Assembly: GCA_051881655.1 (NCBI GenBank)
Contig: JBJEQH010000123.1
Span: 1 to 12,301 of the forward strand
Direction: 5' to 3'
DNA length: 12,301 nucleotides
Source of the DNA: Heritagella sp051881655
GTDB lineage: Bacteria; Bacillota; Clostridia; Oscillospirales; Acutalibacteraceae
The notes below the pieces were generated by a model. It was given only the letters and a program-made list of their open reading frames with translations, searched no databases and was not told the DNA's origin. Shown piece after piece: positions 7,146 through 12,301 of this stretch (positions are counted from its first letter, which is position 1; each line of letters starts with the position of its first letter). The position numbers and the translations under genes were made by a program.

Positions 7146-8099
7146 TCACGCCCCTTCCCATGCACCGGGTTCGCAGTCGCCGGTGGTAAAATCCGTCAGC
7201 GGGCTGCGCCCGGTATCCTTCTCGCCGGCCTGATAGGGGCCGTACAGCGTATCAATATCCCGGATAAATTTGCGGTTGAGCAGGTGCAGCGGAATCCGCT
7301 GGGGACACACGCGGCTGCACTCGCCGCAGTCGGTGCAGCGGCCCGCCACATGGAACGCCCGCACAATATGGAACATGGATTCCTCAAACGGCACGGCGTT
7401 GGCCTTCTGGCTGCTGTCAAAGGCCGGGCCGTCGAATACGCACACCCGGCAATTGCACGCCGGACAGGCATTGCGGCAGGCATTGCAGCGGATACAGCGG
7501 GAGAATTCCCCCTGCCAGAAGGCATAGCGCTCCTCTTCGGTCATGTTCTCCAGCCGGACCACTTCGGCAAAGCGGTCCGCCCCGGCGGGGCCTTCCTCCT
7601 GCCCGGGATCGAGCAGCTCGTCGTATACCGCGTGCTTTTTCCCGCGGCACACCCGGCAGCGCTCCAGCAGCACCTGAGAGAGCGGCAGGGTCTCTTCCCC
7701 GTAGAGCGTGGAGAGCGTCAGCTGCTCTTCCTCCTCCCGGACAGCGAGCACCCCTTTTCCCTCCAGGGCGCGGGGATCCACATTTCCTTTACAGGGCACC
7801 CCCAGAATCCGCACCTGTTCGCGCCGCACGCGGTTTTCCCGGATCAGTTCGTTCAGGCTGTAGCTGTCGCAGGGCTTTACAAGCACTGCGGTCACACCCG
7901 GCTTTTCCCCGGCCGCAATCAGAAATTTGCTCAGATTGGGGCCGCAGAACCGGTCATATACCAGTTCCTTCAGTTCCTCTTCCGTGTGGAAAAAAGCCGG
8001 CTCTCTCATTCCGGGCAGTTCGCCCTTTTTCCAGCCCAGCACGCGGTCGGCCTGTCCCTCTCTCAGCCAGCCGGACAGGATTTCCCTTATTCTCTGCAT
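7146..8099 (-). CDS. flxC: FlxC-like iron-sulfur protein
   Basis: Probable electron carrier between the FlxA/FlxB module and FlxD/HdrA. The 317-residue product carries two C-terminal ferredoxin motifs: CIRCNACRNACP (C202, C205, C208, C212) and CTDCGECSRVCP (C255, C258, C261, C265). The N-terminal part has KPCDSYSL (C77), VPC (C103) and CRVC (C148, C151), which resembles FrhB/FdhB-type domains and suggests another cluster. CPACNCRVC adds three further cysteines (C215, C217, C220). The start at 8099 follows GGAGG and lies inside the end of flxD (13-nt overlap). The layout mirrors FlxB, so the two may be distant paralogues. I recognise the type from Flx gene clusters but cannot confirm the subunit letter from sequence alone. 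Confidence 0.78.
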   Translation of the reverse strand: MQRIREILSGWLREGQADRVLGWKKGELPGMREPAFFHTEEELKELVYDRFCGPNLSKFLIAAGEKPGVTAVLVKPCDSYSLNELIRENRVRREQVRILGVPCKGNVDPRALEGKGVLAVREEEEQLTLSTLYGEETLPLSQVLLERCRVCRGKKHAVYDELLDPGQEEGPAGADRFAEVVRLENMTEEERYAFWQGEFSRCIRCNACRNACPACNCRVCVFDGPAFDSSQKANAVPFEESMFHIVRAFHVAGRCTDCGECSRVCPQRIPLHLLNRKFIRDIDTLYGPYQAGEKDTGRSPLTDFTTGDCEPGAWEGA

Positions 8100-8524
8100 C
8101 GCACATCCTCCAGCCTTCTGCACGGGCCCAGCGCCCGGACGGTCTTCACAAAATCGTTCATTACCCCGGCAAAGCGGGCACCCTCCGCCGCCGACACCCA
8201 TTCCACGCGGGTGCGCTCCTTCTCGATTCCCAGATAGGAGAGCATGGAGAACAGCAGCGTCATCCGGCGGCGGGCATAGTAATTGCCCGTGGAATAGTGG
8301 CAGTCCCCCGGATGGCAGCCGCACAGGATCACCCCGTCGGCCCCCTTCTGGAAGGCGCGCAGAAGGAACATCGGGTTGACCCGGCACGAGCAGGGAACCC
8401 GGATAATCTTCACCTCGGCCGGATAGGAAAGCCGGCTGCTCCCGGCCAGATCGGCCCCGGCATAGCTGCACCAGTTGCAGCAGAAAGCCACAATTTTCGG
8501 GGAAAATTCCTCAGTTACCGGCAT
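8087..8524 (-). CDS. flxD: MvhD/FlxD-like 2Fe-2S electron-transfer subunit
   Basis: Links the electron donor module to HdrA. In methanogens MvhD connects the hydrogenase to HdrA, and FlxD plays this part in Hdr-Flx clusters. The 145-residue product has the family cysteines: FCCNWC (C15, C16, C19), VPCSCRV (C45, C47) and CGCHPGDCHY (C68, C70, C75). Length is typical. The start at 8524 is chosen because GGAGG lies 11 bases upstream and the family begins just before FCCNWC. It overlaps the end of hdrA by 10 nt. No hydrogenase large or small subunit gene accompanies it, so it should take electrons from FlxA/B/C and not from hydrogen. Confidence 0.92.
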   Translation of the reverse strand: MPVTEEFSPKIVAFCCNWCSYAGADLAGSSRLSYPAEVKIIRVPCSCRVNPMFLLRAFQKGADGVILCGCHPGDCHYSTGNYYARRRMTLLFSMLSYLGIEKERTRVEWVSAAEGARFAGVMNDFVKTVRALGPCRRLEDVRCRE

Positions 8525-10500
8525 ATCGCATCCACCTCCGAAAGAATTTGACGGTTGGAAAAGCCCAGCAGATCCATTACCCCGCTGGGGCAGGCCACCG
8601 TACAGGCACCGCAGCCCTGGCACAGGGCCGTGTTGATCCGTGCCACCCGGCGCTTCTCCGTTTTTCCCAGCACGCGCATCTCTTTTTCCTCATACGAGAT
8701 CGCACCGTAGGGGCACACCTTTTCACACTCGCCGCAGCCGTTGCAGCGCCCCTCGTCCGGCTGGGCCGTGCAGGCATTGGCGGTCAGCTTCTTTTTGCTC
8801 AGCAGACCGATGACCTTGGCGGCGGCGGCCCCGGCCTGCGCCACCGTTTCGGGGATATCCTTGGGCCCCTGGCACACGCCGGAGAGGAAGATCCCCGCCG
8901 TGGGGGATTCCACCGGGCGCAGCTTGGGGTGCGCCTCAGTAAAGAAATCGTTGGTATCCATGCTGGCGGTCAGCATGGTGGCCAGCTTCCGGGCGGTGGG
9001 CGAGGGCTCGATGGCCGCGGCCAGCACCACCAGATCGGCGTTCAGAAGCAGCTGGCGGTCATCCAGCAGATCGCTGGCCTGCACCTTCAGGCGGCCGTCC
9101 TGCTCGTACACCTTTCCCACCTGGCCCTTGATGTAGTCCACGCCGTACTCCTCGGCGGCCCGGCGGTAAAATTCGTCGAAATTCTTGCCGGGGGTGCGCA
9201 CATCAATGTACATCACATGCACGTTCATCTCCGGCCAGTGGTCGCGGATCAGCATGGCGTGCTTAGCGGTATACATGCAGCAAATTTTGCTGCAGTAGCT
9301 CTTGTCCCGGCAGCTCTGCCCGCGGGAGCCCACGCACTGCACAAAGACAATCTCCTTCGGCTTTCTCCCGTCCGAGGGGCAGCGCAGCTCTCCGCCCGTG
9401 GGGCCGGCCGCATTCATCAGCCGCTCCAGCTCCAGGGACGTGATCACATCCGGGTACCGGTCATACCCGTACTCGCCGAAAGCCTGCAGCCCGATGGGCT
9501 GAAAACCGGTGGCCGCCACAATGGCCCCGTATTCCCTGGTGATGCACTCGTCCTTCTGGGTGTAATCAATGGCACCGGCGGCGCAGTTTTTCTGGCAGAT
9601 GCCGCACTTGCCCGTTTTCATTTTAATGCAGTTCTCCGTATCAATCACCGGCACATTGGGAATGGCCTGGGCAAAGGGGATATAGATGGCGCTGCGGGTA
9701 TTCAGCCCGCAGTTAAATTCGTTTTTCGCCTTTTTGCTGGGGCACTTCTCCATGCACACGCCGCAGCCGGTGCAGCGGGTCTCGTCCACAAACCGGGCCT
9801 TCTTCCGGATGGTCACCGTAAAATTCCCCACAAAGCCCGATATTTCCTCCACCTCGCTATAGGTGTACAGGTGAATGTTCTCATTCTGCGAGGCCTCCAC
9901 CATTTTGGGGGTCAGGATACAGGCCGAGCAGTCCAGCGTGGGGAAGGTCTTGTCCAATTGGGCCATTTTTCCGCCGATGCTGGGCTCTTTCTCCACGATG
10001 TCCACCTCGAACCCGGCGCCCGCCACATCCAGCGCCGTGGAAAGGCCGGCGATGCCGCCGCCGATCACCAGCGCCCGCTTCACCACGCCGCTTTTCCCGG
10101 CCGTCAGGGGCTGGTCGCGCCGCACCTTCTCCACCGCCGCCCGCATCAGAACAATGGCCTTTGCGGTGGCCTGGTCCCGGTCCTTGTGGATCCAGGAACA
10201 CTGCTCGCGGATATTGGCGATCTCCACCAGATAGGGGTTCAGCCCCTCCTGCTCCGCCGCGCGGCGGAAGGTCGCTTCGTGCATACGGGGCGAGCACGAG
10301 CACACCACCACCCCGGTCAGCTTTTCTTCCCGAATGGCACGGCGGATCAGATCCTGACCGGCCTGGGAACACATGTACCGGTAATCCTGGGCACAGACCA
10401 CCCCCGGTACCCCGCGGGCCGCCTGCACCACCTTCTCCACATCCACCGTGGCCGCGATATTCGAGCCGCAGTGGCACACAAATACACCGATTCTCTGCAT
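8515..10500 (-). CDS. hdrA: HdrA-like flavin and iron-sulfur subunit, CoB-CoM heterodisulfide reductase A family
   Basis: Central subunit of the complex; in methanogens its FAD splits electron pairs between ferredoxin and HdrB. The 661-residue product is full length. It has an N-terminal domain starting GVFVCHCGSN (5-14), FAD-binding GGGIAG (147-152) and CSAC (191-194). A ferredoxin insert carries C243, C246, C249, C253 and C291, C299, C302, C306. The HdrA signature CVGSRG (389-394) and SKICCMYTAK (404-413) follow. A C-terminal two-cluster ferredoxin domain has C586, C589, C592, C596 and C627, C630, C633, C637. There is no in-frame stop that would suggest selenocysteine. The gap to hdrC is 21 nt with a GGAAGGGAG site. 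Bacterial HdrA proteins are often linked to unknown disulfides or to other oxidoreductases. Here the downstream flavoprotein is the candidate partner. Confidence 0.95.
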   Translation of the reverse strand: MQRIGVFVCHCGSNIAATVDVEKVVQAARGVPGVVCAQDYRYMCSQAGQDLIRRAIREEKLTGVVVCSCSPRMHEATFRRAAEQEGLNPYLVEIANIREQCSWIHKDRDQATAKAIVLMRAAVEKVRRDQPLTAGKSGVVKRALVIGGGIAGLSTALDVAGAGFEVDIVEKEPSIGGKMAQLDKTFPTLDCSACILTPKMVEASQNENIHLYTYSEVEEISGFVGNFTVTIRKKARFVDETRCTGCGVCMEKCPSKKAKNEFNCGLNTRSAIYIPFAQAIPNVPVIDTENCIKMKTGKCGICQKNCAAGAIDYTQKDECITREYGAIVAATGFQPIGLQAFGEYGYDRYPDVITSLELERLMNAAGPTGGELRCPSDGRKPKEIVFVQCVGSRGQSCRDKSYCSKICCMYTAKHAMLIRDHWPEMNVHVMYIDVRTPGKNFDEFYRRAAEEYGVDYIKGQVGKVYEQDGRLKVQASDLLDDRQLLLNADLVVLAAAIEPSPTARKLATMLTASMDTNDFFTEAHPKLRPVESPTAGIFLSGVCQGPKDIPETVAQAGAAAAKVIGLLSKKKLTANACTAQPDEGRCNGCGECEKVCPYGAISYEEKEMRVLGKTEKRRVARINTALCQGCGACTVACPSGVMDLLGFSNRQILSEVDAICR

Positions 10501-10521
10501 GGTCTTCTCTCTCCCTTCCCC

Positions 10522-10914
10522 TCACTTGCGGTATTTCCGGAAAGCCGCTGCCAGGGCCTGCTGCGGCATGTCCTTCTGCAGCAGCGCCGGCACGTCATCC
10601 GGCGACAAGTGCGTTTCCCCGCGGGGCCGCACTGCCCCCTGGCGCACCGCCTCCATCAGCCGGGCCGGATCCACCCCGCGGGGGCAGCGCTCGCTGCACG
10701 CCATACAAGACAGGCACACCCAGATGCTCTGGCTCTGCAGCAGGGCCCCGGCCTGCCCGTGCAGCAGGAAAGAGGCGAAATGATGGGGCTTGATATCCAT
10801 CTCCCCGGCCACCGGACAGGCGGCCGTACAGCGCCCGCAGCGCATACAGGCCCCGGGATTGGCCCCGCTGACGGCAATCAGCCAGGCAGCCTGCTCTTTT
10901 TCGGTTTTCTTCAT
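10522..10914 (-). CDS. hdrC: HdrC-like 4Fe-4S subunit
   Basis: Wires electrons from HdrA to HdrB. The 130-residue product has two regular ferredoxin motifs, CMRCGRCTAACP (C23, C26, C29, C33) and CLSCMACSERCP (C67, C70, C73, C77), separated by a helical segment. This is short but within the range of bacterial HdrC proteins, which lack the membrane anchor of HdrE-type partners. The start overlaps the hdrB stop as ATGA and follows GGAGGAGG, so translation is coupled. No transmembrane segment is visible, in keeping with a cytoplasmic complex. Confidence 0.93.
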   Translation of the reverse strand: MKKTEKEQAAWLIAVSGANPGACMRCGRCTAACPVAGEMDIKPHHFASFLLHGQAGALLQSQSIWVCLSCMACSERCPRGVDPARLMEAVRQGAVRPRGETHLSPDDVPALLQKDMPQQALAAAFRKYRK

Positions 10915-11705
10915 TGCGGCTCCTCCTCCACACCCAGCGCCTGGGCCAGCAGTTCGGTAAAATAGGTGACCTTCATCCCCGGTGTACCGCTCTTCTCCAG
11001 ATTATACCGGCACAACGGGCAGGCGGTCACCAGCTCTTGCGCACCGCAGGCGGCGGCATTGCCGGTCACCCGGGCCGCTGCCCGGGCTGCCCCCTGGGGA
11101 TCGGTCACCGTGCGGTATCCGCCGCAGCACTCGTTCCGCATGGGGTAGAGGACCGGCTCGGCGCCCAGCGCCGTGAGAAAATCCTCCAAAATGGTGGGGG
11201 ACTCGGGATCGTCAAACTGCAGCACCGAGGAGGGGCGCAGCAGCATACAGCCGTAATAGGCCCCGACCCGCCGCCCGGACAGGGGGTGCACCACCTTCTG
11301 CCGCAGGGTATCAAACCCCACCTCGTCGCGCAGCACCTCCAGATAGTGCAGCACCCGGGTCTGCCCTTCGTACGGGGGCTGCAGTCCCAGATAGCGGTTG
11401 GCCCGCATGGCTACGTCGCCCCCCACTGCCATATCGTCATTCACCCGCTTGATCACATGATGGCACGCCGCGCACACTGTGACCAGATCCTGCCCCTGCT
11501 CCCGGGCGTACTGCAGGGCGCGCACGGCGGAGAGTTTGGGGGCAATCTCATCCTCTGCCATGGGATATACGGCGCCGCAGCACTGCCAGTTGGGAATCTC
11601 CCGCAGGGAGAATCCCAGCTTCTCCGCACACAGGCGGGCCTGCCGGTCCAGTTCTCTGGCTTTATCCTTTAATGTGCAGCCGGGAAAATAGCTGTATATT
11701 TTCAT
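10911..11705 (-). CDS. hdrB: HdrB-like CCG-domain subunit
   Basis: In methanogens HdrB reduces the CoM-S-S-CoB disulfide at two noncubane 4Fe-4S clusters. The 264-residue product keeps both CCG motifs complete: C10, C42C43, C78xxC81 and C153, C193C194, C229xxC232. The spacings are close to those I recall for methanogen HdrB, so both noncubane clusters should form. Bacteria lack CoM and CoB, so the substrate must be another disulfide, or the clusters only relay electrons. The start at 11705 is chosen because the family begins MKIYSYFPGCT and a GGGAGAG site lies upstream. The frame stays open to a TTG at 11795, but that would place the start almost at the transcription start. First gene of the operon. 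Confidence 0.94.
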   Translation of the reverse strand: MKIYSYFPGCTLKDKARELDRQARLCAEKLGFSLREIPNWQCCGAVYPMAEDEIAPKLSAVRALQYAREQGQDLVTVCAACHHVIKRVNDDMAVGGDVAMRANRYLGLQPPYEGQTRVLHYLEVLRDEVGFDTLRQKVVHPLSGRRVGAYYGCMLLRPSSVLQFDDPESPTILEDFLTALGAEPVLYPMRNECCGGYRTVTDPQGAARAAARVTGNAAACGAQELVTACPLCRYNLEKSGTPGMKVTYFTELLAQALGVEEEPQ

Positions 11706-11733
11706 AAGGTCTGTTTCTCTCCCGCGAAAATGC

Positions 11734-11768
11734 GCCGCCTGCCCGGCGGCCTTCTCCCTGCGGGAAGG
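11734..11768 (-). promoter_or_regulatory. Two abutting hairpins in the hdr operon leader
   Basis: Within the roughly 90-nt leader, 11734-11739 pairs with 11745-11750 (6 GC pairs, 5-base loop). Bases 11750-11754 pair with 11764-11768, continued by two pairs after a bulge. On the minus strand the GC hairpin is followed by GCATTTTC, a weak T-run, so attenuation is conceivable but not shown. No known riboswitch consensus was recognised here. Confidence 0.3.
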
Positions 11769-11803
11769 AAAATCCTCCCCTCCGATTTTTCTCAATTCGT
11801 TAT

Positions 11804-11832
11804 ATTATACCTTTTTTCGCGCCTTTTTTGAA
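11804..11832 (-). promoter_or_regulatory. Sigma-A promoter of the hdr-flx-frd operon
   Basis: On the minus strand the -10 is a perfect TATAAT (11804-11809) and the -35 is TTCAAA (11827-11832), spaced 17 bp. The spacer is rich in A residues. Transcription would start near 11797, giving a leader of about 90 nt. No inverted repeat of the Rex type (TTGTGA-N-TCACAA) overlaps it. Confidence 0.65.
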
Positions 11833-11896
11833 GGGGTACAAACATAGAAAATCCCCTTTTCCTGCGGAGGAAACGCACCGATTTGCCAAAAGGAAG

Positions 11897-11936
11897 CCGG
11901 GCCCGCCCCTTTTTGAAGAGGGGAACCCCGGTTTTT
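11897..11936 (+). terminator. Terminator-like hairpin between divergent promoters
   Basis: Bases 11897-11901 pair with 11927-11931, and 11906-11910 pair with 11919-11923, followed on the plus strand by TTTTT (11932-11936). The minus strand has only a TTTT run beyond the hairpin. No gene was found upstream on the plus strand that would need it. It may end readthrough or antisense transcription, or a small RNA starting after 11810. The remainder of 11833-12013 shows no supported coding sequence or other recognised element. Confidence 0.45.
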
Positions 11937-12013
11937 CATCCGCTCTCCTTCCCGCATCCGGCCCTGCGCCCCTCACACTTTCGCCCTTATGGCAAGATTT
12001 TTTCACAAATGAC

Positions 12014-12042
12014 TTGCACCGGCGGGCCATTTCCGCTATTCT
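12014..12042 (+). promoter_or_regulatory. Sigma-A promoter of the aminotransferase gene
   Basis: TTGCAC (12014-12019) and TATTCT (12037-12042) are separated by exactly 17 bp. Transcription would begin near 12049, leaving a leader of about 60 nt before the start codon at 12109. Confidence 0.65.
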
Positions 12043-12108
12043 TTACCATGAGAAATGAATATCACAGACTGTCTTTGACCGGACGGCCGGAAGAAGGAGC
12101 GATGGAAT

Positions 12109-12301
12109 ATGCCCGAACTCAGTGCCCGCGTGATGGAATTTACCGATTCCGTCATCCGCCGCATGACCCGCATCAGCAATCAGTACGGGGCGATCAACCT
12201 CAGCCAGGGGTTCCCCGATTTTGACCCCCCGAAGGAGATCCTGGACGAACTGGCCCGGGTCGCCTATGACGGACCCCACCAGTACTCCGTCACCTTCGGC
12301 G
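12109..12301 (+). CDS. PLP-dependent aminotransferase class I/II, 5' part only
   Basis: The window holds the first 64 codons; the gene continues past the right edge. The N-terminus contains MTRISNQYGAINLSQGFPDF, matching the fold type I aminotransferases of the aspartate/methionine/kynurenine aminotransferase group. In these the INLSQGFPDF stretch lies near the substrate site. HQYSVTFG follows near residues 57-64. The catalytic lysine lies outside the window, so the substrate cannot be judged. The start is preceded by AAGGAG at 12094-12099, 9 bases upstream. An ATG at 12102 is in another frame. The gene is divergent from the hdr operon and there is no direct evidence of a functional link. Confidence 0.88.
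   Translation, partial: MPELSARVMEFTDSVIRRMTRISNQYGAINLSQGFPDFDPPKEILDELARVAYDGPHQYSVTFG

Noticed and set aside
8515..10500. Selenocysteine in the HdrA-like protein
   Set aside because: The reading frame runs without an internal TGA and all expected cluster ligands are encoded as cysteine.
8548..10965. An 805-codon open frame on the plus strand
   Set aside because: It is antisense to hdrA and hdrC, has the same His/Gly/Ala-rich composition with no motif, and has no credible ribosome binding site or promoter.
11706..11795. Longer hdrB start at the TTG at 11795
   Set aside because: It would start at or next to the predicted transcription start, lacks a Shine-Dalgarno, and the family begins exactly at MKIYSYFPGC (start 11705).
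11860..11905. Possible riboswitch, since ACGCACCGATTTGCC faintly recalls part of a cyclic di-GMP aptamer
   Set aside because: The remaining conserved parts (GAAA tetraloop receptor and the GGGACGCAAAG stretch) are not present, and the strand does not lead into a matching gene.
11991..12008. Possible Rex (NADH-sensing repressor) site upstream of the aminotransferase promoter
   Set aside because: Only the right half TTCACAA fits; the left half reads GGCAAGA, far from TTGTGAA, so a palindrome is absent.
1..12301. CRISPR arrays, tRNA or rRNA genes, insertion sequences
   Set aside because: No regularly spaced repeats, no recognisable cloverleaf or rRNA sequence, and no transposase or terminal inverted repeats were seen.

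Overview
The window looks like a chromosomal segment from an anaerobic, fairly GC-rich Clostridia-type Firmicute. Evidence is strong AGGAGG/GGAGG ribosome binding sites, a DUF4830-type lipoprotein-sized gene, a UgpC/MsmK sugar ABC ATPase, and a large oxygen-sensitive iron-sulfur operon of the Hdr/Flx type. An Oscillospiraceae-like gut organism would fit, but no marker gene here fixes the genus.

Layout, left to right. (1) 1-1430: a single minus-strand gene for a shared sugar ABC transporter ATPase, with its own promoter, a perfect AGGAGG site and a strong Rho-independent terminator. (2) 1432-2822: minus-strand rsuA-type 16S rRNA pseudouridine synthase with a good sigma-A promoter, preceded by a small membrane-anchored DUF4830-like protein whose start appears frameshifted. 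(3) 2934-11705: the main feature, nine minus-strand genes packed with overlaps or gaps of at most 27 nt. They run from one promoter (about 11804-11832) to one terminator (2888-2931). Transcription order is hdrB, hdrC, hdrA, flxD, flxC, flxB, flxA, an SdhB/FrdB-like iron-sulfur protein, and a FrdA/TfrA-like flavoprotein. (4) 11706-12108: an intergenic region holding divergent promoters and a terminator-like hairpin. (5) 12109-end: the 5' part of a plus-strand PLP aminotransferase.

How the operon may work. FlxA (FAD/NAD plus 2Fe-2S) would take electrons from NADH. FlxB, FlxC and FlxD would carry them to HdrA, the flavin and multi-cluster protein that performs electron bifurcation in known Hdr complexes. 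HdrC and HdrB form the usual exit branch, and both HdrB CCG sites are intact. The last two genes encode a fumarate reductase-like pair with no membrane anchor subunits. The flavoprotein keeps the residues of the C4-dicarboxylate site but has lost the FAD-linking histidine. The parsimonious inference is a soluble NADH-linked, possibly ferredoxin-reducing, fumarate (or related enoate) reductase built on an Hdr-Flx core. The parts are known families; the nine-gene combination and the coupling are the part that deserves attention. Assignments rest on motifs read by eye; no database search was possible.
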